Below are positions 52,188 through 61,812 of a stretch of DNA of 64,000 nucleotides, piece after piece (the first letter of the stretch is position 1; every line of letters starts with the position of its first letter). The notes beneath the pieces are model-generated. The model saw only the letters and a list, made by a program, of their open reading frames with translations, made no database searches and was not told the origin of the DNA. Origin of the DNA: Desulfobacterales bacterium (GTDB lineage Bacteria; Desulfobacterota; Desulfobacteria; Desulfobacterales; SURF-7); assembly GCA_028277765.1 (NCBI GenBank), contig JANQFQ010000042.1:1-64000 (forward strand), in the 5' to 3' direction. Position numbers and translations under genes: made by a program.

Positions 52188-55100
52188 ATGTTTCTGCCTG
52201 AGATCGTTTTGATCCTTGTATGTCTGGCGAGCATCATCACCCTGTTTATTCATCATTTAACACCTAAAACTTCCTATTGCCCGATTAAATCAAAAAAAAC
52301 AGACAGGATTAAACACATCAGCTGTTTGGTAATTACAGGCCTGATATTCTTTAGCATATCTGATGCCTATGGCGCATCCACATCAGGATATTCCGAATAT
52401 TATATTCCAGGTGATGAAGAGAATATGCTCCGGATTTTTCAAGAAATCGGTGGCGCCGTGGGAAATAACATGCATTCGGTGATTTCCGTTACAGCCTGGT
52501 CTGACAATACAATTGTTTATTATGATCACTGGGAGACCGGCGGGTACGATTTTGATCCGGACAATCCCGGCGCTACAGCCGATGAAATCCAAGTGCTTGC
52601 CAATAAAGGGGACAGTTATACGTTTACAAGTTCAAATATCCCTGCAAACCCGCGGGTTCCAGCAGACGAATATTATGACGGGATGGATTATATTTATGTG
52701 GCTGGAGGGGCTGCAACCGTATGCAGGGCCAGCTGGACAGAAACAGCCGGACCTAATCTATCCCTGGCCTGGGAAGTCTACCCGGTCAGGCCCCAGCTGA
52801 CCACCTATATCCTCCCCTTTGGACAAGACCTGGATAGGAATGACGGTCTGGATGATTTTGAACGGGTTTTTGCCCTGGCACAGGCCACCCAGGATAACAC
52901 GGTCGTCACTGTTGATTATGATGGGGATGGTAATGCTGACAATATTGACCCCAACCGGGACGATGACTGCACTGACCAGGTTTCATCCGTTACCCTGATG
53001 GAGGGAGAAGTTTTTCTTTTGGATGATGATTGTATTTGTCCCACCACAGATTCTCTTGATACAGGAACAGTTATCCAGGGATCTGAAACCCTGCAGGTTC
53101 AGTATGTGATAGGAGACGAAGGAACCACCTATGAAATCAGGGGCATGAGTTCATTTCCAAGGGGTTTCTGGGATAATGAATATTACGCGCCTGTGGACAG
53201 CGCCAATGTTGGCAATGATCCCACGGACGTCTATCTCCACAATCCTCATTCAACACCCCTTACCATCGAATATGAAACATCTTCAGTCTCAGGCAATTTT
53301 GTTGTTGACGCCAATGACACCAGCTCCTTTAACGCGGAAACCGGAAGTTATGCGCCGCAGAATTCCGCGCTCTATCTGAGTGCGGATGACGTATTTTGGG
53401 GAGTTTCCACTATTGACTATGAAGGCACCACACACGACTGGGGATACAGCCTGGTCCCGGCCTTTCTCCTTGAAAACGAACATTACATGGGATGGGCGCC
53501 AAGCTCTTATCCTCTTAATGTTGCTAACGCGGATGATTCAGGTATTTTTATTGCCACTGCCCAGGACAATACCCGGGTATATGTGGATATGGACAATGAC
53601 GGCACTGCTGATGCAACTTATGACATGGACCGTCTGGATACCCAGTATGTAACTGATGCAGACGCTGACATTTCTGACACCAATGTCTGGGCAACTGGCG
53701 CATATACCATTGCCTACGGCCAGAATCCTGATACAGCTGCAACCGGCAACCCTGCCCTGGATGTGGGGTATACCACGCTGCCGGGCATCGGATTTATCGA
53801 CCTGGTGCTCACAGCCGAGATCACTGCTGACCCGGTTATCGTCCCGACCGCTGCAGGTTCTCAGTCCACTTATACCATCGTGGTGGGATCCCATAATTTT
53901 ACCGTGAATGATATCAACATATACGACTATCTTCCCACAGGATGGCAGTATGTTTCAGGCACCACCACTATCACCCTCGCAGACATGAGCCAGATCACCG
54001 GCGCCTCTGCTGACCCCAATGAATATATTGCCTATCAGGACACGTTCGAAACACAGGCATATAATAGGAACATGGACAATCTGCCTGTAGGTACTAACTG
54101 GGCAACCAACTGGCTTGAAGAAGGCGAAGCAAGCAATCCAGCTGCCGGGCGAATACGGATTATCAATGATGGCGGCACTGGTGTTCTAAGATTAAATAGA
54201 AACAACAGAGCCATTGCGCGCATTGCTGATCTATCCGGATATACCAAGGTTACTCTCAGCTTTGATTACCGTCGTGTAAATCTTGAAGATGCTGATGACG
54301 GGGCAGTCTGTGAAGTTTGCATGGACGGTTCCGGCGATCCGGTTACCTGCAATGATCCGGGAAGTTGGACCCAGGTTGTCAGTATTCCCGGCCCAACCAA
54401 TGATGCTACATATCAGCCTTATGAAGTAGACCTGAACACCCTCCTGCCTGATGTAAATTCCGCCACCTTTGCAATCCGGTTTTCCACATACGGCAGCGGC
54501 AGCGACGCCGGAGACCACGTCCGATTTGATAATATTCGATTGGATACCCCCTCCCTCACATGGCCGGACACACAACTTGACAACATGGGCGAAAACCAGG
54601 AGATTACCATTGAATTTACTGCGGAAACCACACAGGTCTTCAGCACCGGTGACATTACCCGTAATTACGTGGAAGCAACCGGAGACCGGTCAGTGGGAGC
54701 CGTCACCCAGACCTTTACAACCTCGAATTTTGCCTTTAACAGCTTCGGTGACATGGAAGTATCCATATCGTCAAACGCCGCAGACCCTCTTTATCCAAGT
54801 GACCAGTATACCTATACCGTCGTTGTAACCAACCCCGCGTCTGCTTCCGGAAGCCTTACCGGGATTGCCATATATGATCCCCTTCCGAACGGTGTCACCT
54901 ATGTGGACGGGTCCTCTTACATTGACCATAGCACCGCAGGACCGCCGACCACCTTCTTTTACGATTTTGAATCCGGCGCCCAGGGATTTACTGTCGGGGC
55001 AACAGACGGGACCCCCGCCATGAACTGGGAACTGGGTAATCCCACAAACCGGAATCCCCTTAACAGCGGTAAGTGCGGCGCTAACTGCTTCGGCAATGGA

Positions 55101-58100
55101 GGGCCGGAAGACGATCACACCTCCGGGGCTGGTGTCAACTGCTGGGGCACGGACTTGGACGACCTTTACTCGAACGATATTAATACTGTTCCCGGTATCT
55201 TTCTATACTCTCCCACCTATGATCTTTCCTCCTATGTCACGGTTGAACTCTCTTTCTGGCAATGGCTCGAAATAGAAGGCAACCCCTATGATTACGCCTA
55301 CCTCCAGCGAAATGTCAATGGAGCAGGCTGGACCAATATATGGGTATACGGTGACGTCGGCAGTGAAGGTAATCGGGCGGATAACGGATGGACCGAGGAT
55401 GTTCATGATGCATCAGCCTACGCTGCCGGCCAGGGCGCGGTGCAATGGCGCTGGATGATACAGACTGATAACATGTGGCAATGGGCAGGATGGTCTGTTG
55501 ATGATGTCACCGTCACCGCCACAACAACTGCAAGCGCCGGTGACGGACCTGGCGGAGATCCTCCAAATTTTGTGAGCAAAGATGACGGCTATGTTCTGGC
55601 ACCGGGAGAAACATTAACCCTGACATTTGACGTAACCGTGAATGACCCCCTGGAAACCGGTATAGAGGAAATAACAAATACAGCCTATGCTAATTCCAAC
55701 GAAATCATCCTGCCCATAAGCGACTCAGTGACCGACATTGTGGTCAATCCATCCACTGAAAGCTGTGAAGTCGGCGGCAGGGTATGGCTGGATGAAGACG
55801 GCGATGCTGTGGAGGATGTTGGTGAAGCTGGCATCTCCAATGTGGAAGTAACGCTCAGGGACGAGTTCGGCACCCCCATTGATGTAGATATTACTGATAC
55901 TAACGGCAACTATCTGTTTACGGATGTTGCGGCTGGTGATGACTATTACGTGGAAATCACTGACAACCTGCGGGGAGGATTGGTTCAGAGCGCGCCTGTG
56001 GGACATAGTGACGACCGTACCGACCCCTTTGATTTGTCACCTGGCGACGAAAAACTCGATGCCGTCCTTGGGTACGATAATGCTCCGGGCACAGCCACCA
56101 TCGGCGGCCTGATATGGAGTGATGACGATGCTGATACCGTGCGCGACGCCGGTGAACCTGGCCTGGGAGGGATTACTGTTGAACTGTGGCTAGATAGAGA
56201 TGATGATAGTGCCTATGAGCCCTCAGGTGATGACGCACCTGTTCTGACAACACAGACAACAGCCGCGGACGGCAGCTATATGTTTACCGGTGTAACTGCA
56301 AGCGGAACCGAGAACTACTTTGTCAATGTGGATGAATCACAGACAGCCCTTACCGATTATACGGCAACCACCGTTAGCCTATACTCGTTTATAGATGTAG
56401 ACGCAGGAGACGCCCTGCTTAATTATAATATGGGTTTTCAGAACACCGGCGGTACGGCTTTTTCTATCAAAAGCAGGATATGGCGTGATGAAAACAACGA
56501 TCTGGAAGATGACGGTGAAAACGGCATCTCCGGGGTTACCGTGGATCTATTAGATGCCAGCGAAAATGTGATCGCCACAACCACCACAGATGTAGATGGA
56601 TATTTTATCTTTACTGGCGTACATGGTGATAATAACGATTATACAATAAAAATTACTGACACCAGCGGCGTGTTGGACGATTATTACGGCATCACTCCAG
56701 CAGCCATCGCAAACGAAAAAGATATTATTGATCTTAGCGCCAATGTTGATGATACCGTGGAACCGGATGAACCGAGCTTTGGCTATGATATTGCAAAGAG
56801 CATTGGCGGCAATGTATTTAATGACACCAATAGTGACGGTGATCAGGATGATGGGGAGCCGGGCATCAGCGGTGTTGCTGTGGAACTGTGGCTTGATATG
56901 GATTCTGACGGACTCTTTGAACCAGCAGGAGATGATTCCGCGCAGACTCCATCGTCTGACACAACTGATGGCAGCGGCGGTTATATCTTTTCAGGCCTGG
57001 ATGACGGCACCTATTTTGTTCATATTGATGATACTGCGGCACCAATAGATGCATATGATACCCTTACCACCCCTGATGATGACCTAGCAGCAACAGGCCA
57101 CCAGCAGGAGGAGGTCATTTCAGGCGGAAACAGCTCCCTTGACACTGATTTTGGCTATACCAATTCAGTAACATGGGACATGTCAGGCACTATCTGGGAT
57201 GATGAAAACGATGATGGCGCAGGCTGGGGATCTGAACCCGGGCTGGAAAACGTAACCTTAGAGCTTTACCTGGATGACGGTGACAGTGCCTATGATGCCG
57301 GCGACACCCTTGTCACATCAGCGACCACAGATTCGAACGGAGATTATTCTTTCAGCGCACAGCCGCCTGACAACTACATTATCCTTGTCACAGATGACAA
57401 CAGTGTGCTGACCGGATACGACCCCACTTATGAAAAAACAGAAGGGACCACCTCCCCGTTTAACGGCTGGGAATTCATGAGCCTGGGGAGTGACATCAGC
57501 GATCTACATTTTGGATATAACAATCCTGTCCCGCTCCATGTTATCATATCCGCCTTTAGGGCTTATACAGATGACGACGATGTCATTATCGAATGGGATA
57601 CTGCCTCAGAAACCGGCACACTCGGTTTTGACCTGTACCGCAAGGAGAGGCATAAAGGCAGCCGCTACATAAAGATTAACGACCAGCTTTTACCCGGTCT
57701 TCTGGTATCACGCGAAGGCGGAACTTATAGGTATGCTGACACGACCGCCAAGTCTGGTAAAATCTATAAATATAAGATTATAGAAGTTGAAGTTAAAGGG
57801 AAGAGACGCTCTTACGGTCCGTTTATAGTTGCAGTAGACGGAAAAGGGGTTGACTACACCTATGAGTCAACATCATGGTGGCGGACGGAAAGACGCGCGC
57901 GTTTTAAACATATAAAAGACCTAAAATACAGCAGAAAAGTCCGCAAGCTTTCCCATTCAGCAAAAGTCCGGAATGATTCTAGAAAGGCCTGGAGAAAAAC
58001 TGCCAGGAGTTTAAAAAAATATCGAAAAGGGAATAAGCTGAAAATCGCTGTTCAAGAAAGCGGTCTGCACTATATCAGCGCTACTGAAATTGCTGACGCG

Positions 58101-60095
58101 CTGAAAATCAGGCTCAACTGGGCTAAAAGATTGATAAGAGCCAATGCGATAAGTTTAGAGAATAAAGGAGTAAAAACCGCCTATATGCCTGCTCACGGAA
58201 ACGACGGTATCTATTTCTACGGTGAAGCTGTGGATAGTATATATACAGACAAAAATATTTACTGGCTTAAAAAACGAAGAAGGGGTTTAAGGATGACCGC
58301 CTCTGAAGGGGACGTTCTTTTTCCTGCAGATTCCAATGTCGTATATAGTGAGACAATTCATCTTGAGGAGGATATCTACCCGGTTCTCCAGATAAATGCC
58401 GATCCTCAATCTGATTACTGGAGATGGGATTATGTTTACAGCGGCTATCCTGGGATGGAGAGTAAAACATTTACGTTCACTGCTGATGCAAGGGTGGATA
58501 TTTCATACCCCGCGTCAATAGCAGTACATCTTCAGGCCGCAGCAGACATTTCCAGCAATACTGACCACCATGTCAGGGTCAGCATAAACGGAACAGATAT
58601 ACTTGAGGAACTCTGGGACGGGACAGAACCGGTCACCTTTAATGCTTATTTTGATCAGCTTATTCTTAATGACGGTGATAACACAATAGAAGTAACAGGC
58701 ATTCTCAACTCAGGAATACCCTATAGTATTTTTTATATTGATTCCTTTGACCTGACATATCAGCGATACTACCGGGCCAGGGACAACGCCCTTACGATCA
58801 CTGCTGAAAACACGAACACGGTCACAGTCCGCGGTTTTACAGGACAGAATGTGATGGTGTTCGATATTACTGAACCGACCAGGCCTAAAATTGTCGAGAA
58901 TCTGATTGAAACAGAAGATGACGGCAGTTTTAGCACAAGTTTTCTCCCGGCAGGTTCAGGCGCAAGCTACTTGACAATTGAAATGGATTCTGTTCTTGAA
59001 CCGGTTTCAATACTGGCGGACACTCCCTCCAAGCTGAAAAGAAGGTTTAACCGCGCGGAGTATGTTGTTATCGTACCCCATGAACTAAAAGAGGCTGCGC
59101 GTTCCCTGGTCGAATACCGCAAATCCTGTGGATACAGATCAATGCTTGTGGATCTTGAAGATATCATGGATGAATTTAATTACGGTCTGTCAAGCCCAGA
59201 AGCAATCAGGGACTTTCTGTCTCATGCTTACAATAGATGGAGAATACCGCCTGCTTACGTGGTGCTTGCCGGTGAAGGGACCTTTGACTATAAAGATGTA
59301 AAAAAATATGGTGACAATCTGATCCCTGTCATGATAGTAAATACACCATACGGTCTTTCTACTTCTGACAACCGTTTTGCAGATATAATAGGAGATGACC
59401 GTGTACCTGAAATAGCTGTCGGAAGGCTTCCTGCTGCCACACCCGATGAATTGACAACAATGATTGACAAGATTAAGAATTATGAAGACAGTAGCGGCGA
59501 TGACTGGTCAGACCGTGTTATGATGATGGCTGACGATCCTGATGAAGGGGGCAACTTCCCGGCGGACAGTGATGATCTGGCTGAGATTATCCCGCTGGAT
59601 TACAGGGTCGACTATATCTATCTGTATGAACATACAGTGGAAGAGGCCAGACAACTTGTGCTGGAAGGTATCAATGACGGTGCCCTGATCGTCAATTATT
59701 TGGGACATGGGGCTGTGAACCGGCTGGCCCAGGAAGGGATGCTCATGACTGAAGATGTACCGTCCTTATTCAATGAAGAAAGGCTTCCGGTGATAACTGC
59801 AATGACCTGCGTTGCCGGGCAGTTCGCCATACCCGGATATGATTCAATAAGCGAAGCGCTTGTCCTGCGCGACAATGGCGGTGCCATCGCCACATGGTCA
59901 CCAACCGGACTGACATTAAATACAGAGGGCAAGGCCCTTGATGAAGAATTTTTCACATCACTTTTTATAGATAAAGACTCAATTCTCGGGGATGCGGTTC
60001 TTAAAGCAATCACCAGATACAGCACGGGCAAAAGGAAAAAATATATTATCGATATTTTTAGTCTGCTCGGGGATCCGGCATTGCAGATGAGATAA
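52188..60095 (+). CDS. Giant secreted protein with SdrD-like B repeats and C-terminal C25 (gingipain-type) peptidase
   Basis: 2635 residues. A membrane segment at 5-25 and a signal-like segment at 43-63 (LVITGLIFFSISDAYGA) indicate export. Then a beta-rich domain resembling IgGFc-binding/surface proteins (about 64-540), two DUF11-like repeats (from about 540 and 855), jelly-roll-like inserts, five SdrD-B-type Ca-binding repeats (starting near 1192, 1302, 1424, 1536, 1662), a FN3-like unit (about 1783-1880), a C25 pro-region, and a C25 peptidase (about 2287-2635). Catalytic His2507 in NYLGHGAV and Cys2541 in MTCVAGQF are 34 apart, as in gingipains. No sortase or T9SS C-terminal signal is seen. 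GGAGGG precedes the ATG; the PqqD gene begins 55 bp after its stop. Surface adhesin-protease; link to the RiPP genes is inferred. Confidence 0.85.
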   Translation: MFLPEIVLILVCLASIITLFIHHLTPKTSYCPIKSKKTDRIKHISCLVITGLIFFSISDAYGASTSGYSEYYIPGDEENMLRIFQEIGGAVGNNMHSVISVTAWSDNTIVYYDHWETGGYDFDPDNPGATADEIQVLANKGDSYTFTSSNIPANPRVPADEYYDGMDYIYVAGGAATVCRASWTETAGPNLSLAWEVYPVRPQLTTYILPFGQDLDRNDGLDDFERVFALAQATQDNTVVTVDYDGDGNADNIDPNRDDDCTDQVSSVTLMEGEVFLLDDDCICPTTDSLDTGTVIQGSETLQVQYVIGDEGTTYEIRGMSSFPRGFWDNEYYAPVDSANVGNDPTDVYLHNPHSTPLTIEYETSSVSGNFVVDANDTSSFNAETGSYAPQNSALYLSADDVFWGVSTIDYEGTTHDWGYSLVPAFLLENEHYMGWAPSSYPLNVANADDSGIFIATAQDNTRVYVDMDNDGTADATYDMDRLDTQYVTDADADISDTNVWATGAYTIAYGQNPDTAATGNPALDVGYTTLPGIGFIDLVLTAEITADPVIVPTAAGSQSTYTIVVGSHNFTVNDINIYDYLPTGWQYVSGTTTITLADMSQITGASADPNEYIAYQDTFETQAYNRNMDNLPVGTNWATNWLEEGEASNPAAGRIRIINDGGTGVLRLNRNNRAIARIADLSGYTKVTLSFDYRRVNLEDADDGAVCEVCMDGSGDPVTCNDPGSWTQVVSIPGPTNDATYQPYEVDLNTLLPDVNSATFAIRFSTYGSGSDAGDHVRFDNIRLDTPSLTWPDTQLDNMGENQEITIEFTAETTQVFSTGDITRNYVEATGDRSVGAVTQTFTTSNFAFNSFGDMEVSISSNAADPLYPSDQYTYTVVVTNPASASGSLTGIAIYDPLPNGVTYVDGSSYIDHSTAGPPTTFFYDFESGAQGFTVGATDGTPAMNWELGNPTNRNPLNSGKCGANCFGNGGPEDDHTSGAGVNCWGTDLDDLYSNDINTVPGIFLYSPTYDLSSYVTVELSFWQWLEIEGNPYDYAYLQRNVNGAGWTNIWVYGDVGSEGNRADNGWTEDVHDASAYAAGQGAVQWRWMIQTDNMWQWAGWSVDDVTVTATTTASAGDGPGGDPPNFVSKDDGYVLAPGETLTLTFDVTVNDPLETGIEEITNTAYANSNEIILPISDSVTDIVVNPSTESCEVGGRVWLDEDGDAVEDVGEAGISNVEVTLRDEFGTPIDVDITDTNGNYLFTDVAAGDDYYVEITDNLRGGLVQSAPVGHSDDRTDPFDLSPGDEKLDAVLGYDNAPGTATIGGLIWSDDDADTVRDAGEPGLGGITVELWLDRDDDSAYEPSGDDAPVLTTQTTAADGSYMFTGVTASGTENYFVNVDESQTALTDYTATTVSLYSFIDVDAGDALLNYNMGFQNTGGTAFSIKSRIWRDENNDLEDDGENGISGVTVDLLDASENVIATTTTDVDGYFIFTGVHGDNNDYTIKITDTSGVLDDYYGITPAAIANEKDIIDLSANVDDTVEPDEPSFGYDIAKSIGGNVFNDTNSDGDQDDGEPGISGVAVELWLDMDSDGLFEPAGDDSAQTPSSDTTDGSGGYIFSGLDDGTYFVHIDDTAAPIDAYDTLTTPDDDLAATGHQQEEVISGGNSSLDTDFGYTNSVTWDMSGTIWDDENDDGAGWGSEPGLENVTLELYLDDGDSAYDAGDTLVTSATTDSNGDYSFSAQPPDNYIILVTDDNSVLTGYDPTYEKTEGTTSPFNGWEFMSLGSDISDLHFGYNNPVPLHVIISAFRAYTDDDDVIIEWDTASETGTLGFDLYRKERHKGSRYIKINDQLLPGLLVSREGGTYRYADTTAKSGKIYKYKIIEVEVKGKRRSYGPFIVAVDGKGVDYTYESTSWWRTERRARFKHIKDLKYSRKVRKLSHSAKVRNDSRKAWRKTARSLKKYRKGNKLKIAVQESGLHYISATEIADALKIRLNWAKRLIRANAISLENKGVKTAYMPAHGNDGIYFYGEAVDSIYTDKNIYWLKKRRRGLRMTASEGDVLFPADSNVVYSETIHLEEDIYPVLQINADPQSDYWRWDYVYSGYPGMESKTFTFTADARVDISYPASIAVHLQAAADISSNTDHHVRVSINGTDILEELWDGTEPVTFNAYFDQLILNDGDNTIEVTGILNSGIPYSIFYIDSFDLTYQRYYRARDNALTITAENTNTVTVRGFTGQNVMVFDITEPTRPKIVENLIETEDDGSFSTSFLPAGSGASYLTIEMDSVLEPVSILADTPSKLKRRFNRAEYVVIVPHELKEAARSLVEYRKSCGYRSMLVDLEDIMDEFNYGLSSPEAIRDFLSHAYNRWRIPPAYVVLAGEGTFDYKDVKKYGDNLIPVMIVNTPYGLSTSDNRFADIIGDDRVPEIAVGRLPAATPDELTTMIDKIKNYEDSSGDDWSDRVMMMADDPDEGGNFPADSDDLAEIIPLDYRVDYIYLYEHTVEEARQLVLEGINDGALIVNYLGHGAVNRLAQEGMLMTEDVPSLFNEERLPVITAMTCVAGQFAIPGYDSISEALVLRDNGGAIATWSPTGLTLNTEGKALDEEFFTSLFIDKDSILGDAVLKAITRYSTGKRKKYIIDIFSLLGDPALQMR
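55765..57530 (+). repeat. Five tandem SdrD-like B domain repeats (coding)
   Basis: Each unit of about 110-125 residues begins with a glycine-Xaa-hydrophobic-W/F stretch (GGRVWLDEDGD, GGLIWSDDDAD, KSRIWRDENND, GGNVFNDTNSD, SGTIWDDENDD), contains a DxDxDG-like loop and ends before a YxFTG/FSG turn. The Asp-rich loops are calcium sites in SdrD. Five copies are visible in sequence; nucleotide identity between them is modest, so they are old duplications. Confidence 0.75.
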
Positions 60096-60150
60096 GAATA
60101 CAGCAGTAATAAAAACGAGCGCTATAAAGGTTGAATAATAGGATAGCCTA

Positions 60151-60465
60151 ATGAAACAGGATGTTCCCATATGGGATAATGTCTATAAAAAGAAAGATGA
60201 TATTGTTTCTCGGGAGATAGCAGGAGAAGCTATACTGGTCCCAATACGCGGTAAGCTGGTTGATATGCAGAAAATTTTTTCATTGGAAGACGTGGCTGAA
60301 TATATTTGGCAGAACCTTGACGGCAAGAACCGGCTTTCAGATATCAGCAGCCGTGTGTTGCAAGCATTTGACGTGGAAAAGGAGCGTGCTGAAACAGATC
60401 TCCTTGAATTCATAGACGAGCTTCTAAACGCTGAACTGATTGAAAAAGCAGGCTCTGAATCGTAA
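60151..60465 (+). CDS. PqqD-like RiPP recognition protein
   Basis: 104 residues. Hydrophobic core pattern of PqqD: residues 28-95 include LVPIRGKLVDMQKIFSLEDV, AEYIWQNLDGKNRLSDISSR and LLEFIDELLNAELIEKAG. PqqD proteins bind RiPP leader peptides and hand them to a radical SAM enzyme. 55 bp after the giant peptidase, 6 bp before the radical SAM gene. I would match it to the ScmD position of the SynChlorMet cassette. Confidence 0.85.
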   Translation: MKQDVPIWDNVYKKKDDIVSREIAGEAILVPIRGKLVDMQKIFSLEDVAEYIWQNLDGKNRLSDISSRVLQAFDVEKERAETDLLEFIDELLNAELIEKAGSES

Positions 60466-60471
60466 AAAGAG

Positions 60472-61590
60472 ATGGTTATGGACTGCACACAAACAGAATG
60501 GCTGAGCAATAAAGAGTATTTAGAGCTGTTCCATAAAAAGGTAGTCAGCCAAAGGATACCATTATCAGGCAGCATTGACCTTACATGGAAATGCAATCTG
60601 AACTGTGCTCACTGTTATATCAAAAGGAGCGCGAACACACAGCAGAATGCCAGGCGTGAATTGAATACATCCCAATGGATCAACATTATCGATGAAGTTA
60701 CTGATGCAGGATGCATCAGTTTTCTAATAACCGGCGGTGAACCCCTCATCAGAAAAGATTTTGCCGAAATATACACCCATGCCAAAACCAATGGCCTGCT
60801 GGTGACGATTTTCACAAACGGTACACTGATCAATAAAGACATACTGGAACTTTTTAAAGATCTCCCGCCCCGTACAGTCGAGATAACCCTTTATGGGGCA
60901 ACCCCTGAAACCTATGAAAAGATTACTGGCAGCAGGGAAGCATTTGATCAATGCATGCATGGCATTCACCAGCTTTTAGAAGCGAACATTCAAACAAAGT
61001 TAAAAACTATATTAATGTCTTTTAATTTCAAAGAGTTTCATGCTATAATGAAAATAGCTGATGATTTAAACCTTGATTTTCGATTTGATGCAGATATTTT
61101 CCCAGGCCTTGGCGGTAATATGGATCCGCTCAATGTACGGATAAACCCTCGGGAAGCAGTAGAGATAGAGTTCTCCGTCAAAAAAAGACATGAACAATGG
61201 TTCGAATTATTCAACAGAATGGATAATATATCTATCCCTGACACACTTTATAACTGCGGTACCGGATGCAGTACGTTTCATATAGACCCATACGGTAATC
61301 TTCAACCATGCTTGATGGTAAACAGTCTTACGTATAATATTTTAAAGGGGAGCTTTTTTAAAGGCTGGCATAATGTCATACCCGGCATAAAAGAAAAAAA
61401 AGCAAGCAAAGATTTTAAATGCAGAACATGTGATAAAATTCATCTATGCGGTTTTTGCCCCCCTTTTTTTAAAATGGAAACCGGAGCAGAAGAGACACCT
61501 TCTGAATTCTTGTGCGAGATCGGACATTGCCGGTATGAAAAGCTAAAGAGCATCTATGCGATGGAAAGCAGAGGTGCAGACCATGCATAA
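60472..61590 (+). CDS. Radical SAM/SPASM peptide-modifying enzyme
   Basis: 372 residues. Radical SAM motif CNLNCAHC (Cys41, Cys45, Cys48), GGEPLIRKDFAE for SAM, and a C-terminal SPASM region with cysteines in CGTGCSTF, PCLM, CRTCDKIHLCGFC and CEIGHC binding extra Fe-S clusters. PqqE-like; it should install a carbon-carbon or thioether crosslink in a ribosomal peptide. Its last 8 bases overlap the start of the candidate precursor gene. Corresponds to the ScmE position by gene order (my assignment). Confidence 0.92.
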   Translation: MVMDCTQTEWLSNKEYLELFHKKVVSQRIPLSGSIDLTWKCNLNCAHCYIKRSANTQQNARRELNTSQWINIIDEVTDAGCISFLITGGEPLIRKDFAEIYTHAKTNGLLVTIFTNGTLINKDILELFKDLPPRTVEITLYGATPETYEKITGSREAFDQCMHGIHQLLEANIQTKLKTILMSFNFKEFHAIMKIADDLNLDFRFDADIFPGLGGNMDPLNVRINPREAVEIEFSVKKRHEQWFELFNRMDNISIPDTLYNCGTGCSTFHIDPYGNLQPCLMVNSLTYNILKGSFFKGWHNVIPGIKEKKASKDFKCRTCDKIHLCGFCPPFFKMETGAEETPSEFLCEIGHCRYEKLKSIYAMESRGADHA

Positions 61591-61759
61591 AAATGATAGA
61601 GAAAAAAAAGAATATAAAAAACCAAGGCTAAGGACTATAGAGCTGGCAGCGGAAGAAGTCCTAGGTACCGGTTGCAAATCGCCTTCAGATGCTCCACTGA
61701 CTCCAGCCGCGCCGCCCAATTGTCTTGCAGGCGCACCTTGCTCAGGCATAGGATCATAA
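61583..61759 (+). CDS. Candidate RiPP precursor peptide, three cysteines
   Basis: 58 residues, ATG overlapping the radical SAM stop by 8 bp, GAGGTG 7 bases upstream. Lysine/arginine-rich leader (YKKPRLRTIELAAEEVLGTG) ending in a TG/GTG turn, then a Cys31, Cys47, Cys53 tail rich in Pro, Ala, Ser and Gly (CKSPSDAPLTPAAPPNCLAG, then APCSGIGS). Layout - hydrophobic IELAAEEVL leader plus small cysteine core - is that of substrates of SPASM enzymes that form thioether bonds. No other small peptide gene is seen in the cassette. Identity as precursor is inferred from position, size and composition. Confidence 0.75.
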   Translation: MHKNDREKKEYKKPRLRTIELAAEEVLGTGCKSPSDAPLTPAAPPNCLAGAPCSGIGS

Positions 61760-61812
61760 ACTTACTTTATCCAACCACGCTTACGATCATTCGCTAAGCA
61801 TCCCTTTTTTAT

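Noticed and set aside
61543-61749. Antisense frame across the precursor gene
   Set aside because: No initiation signal; the plus-strand peptide overlaps the radical SAM gene in the standard way for a coupled gene.
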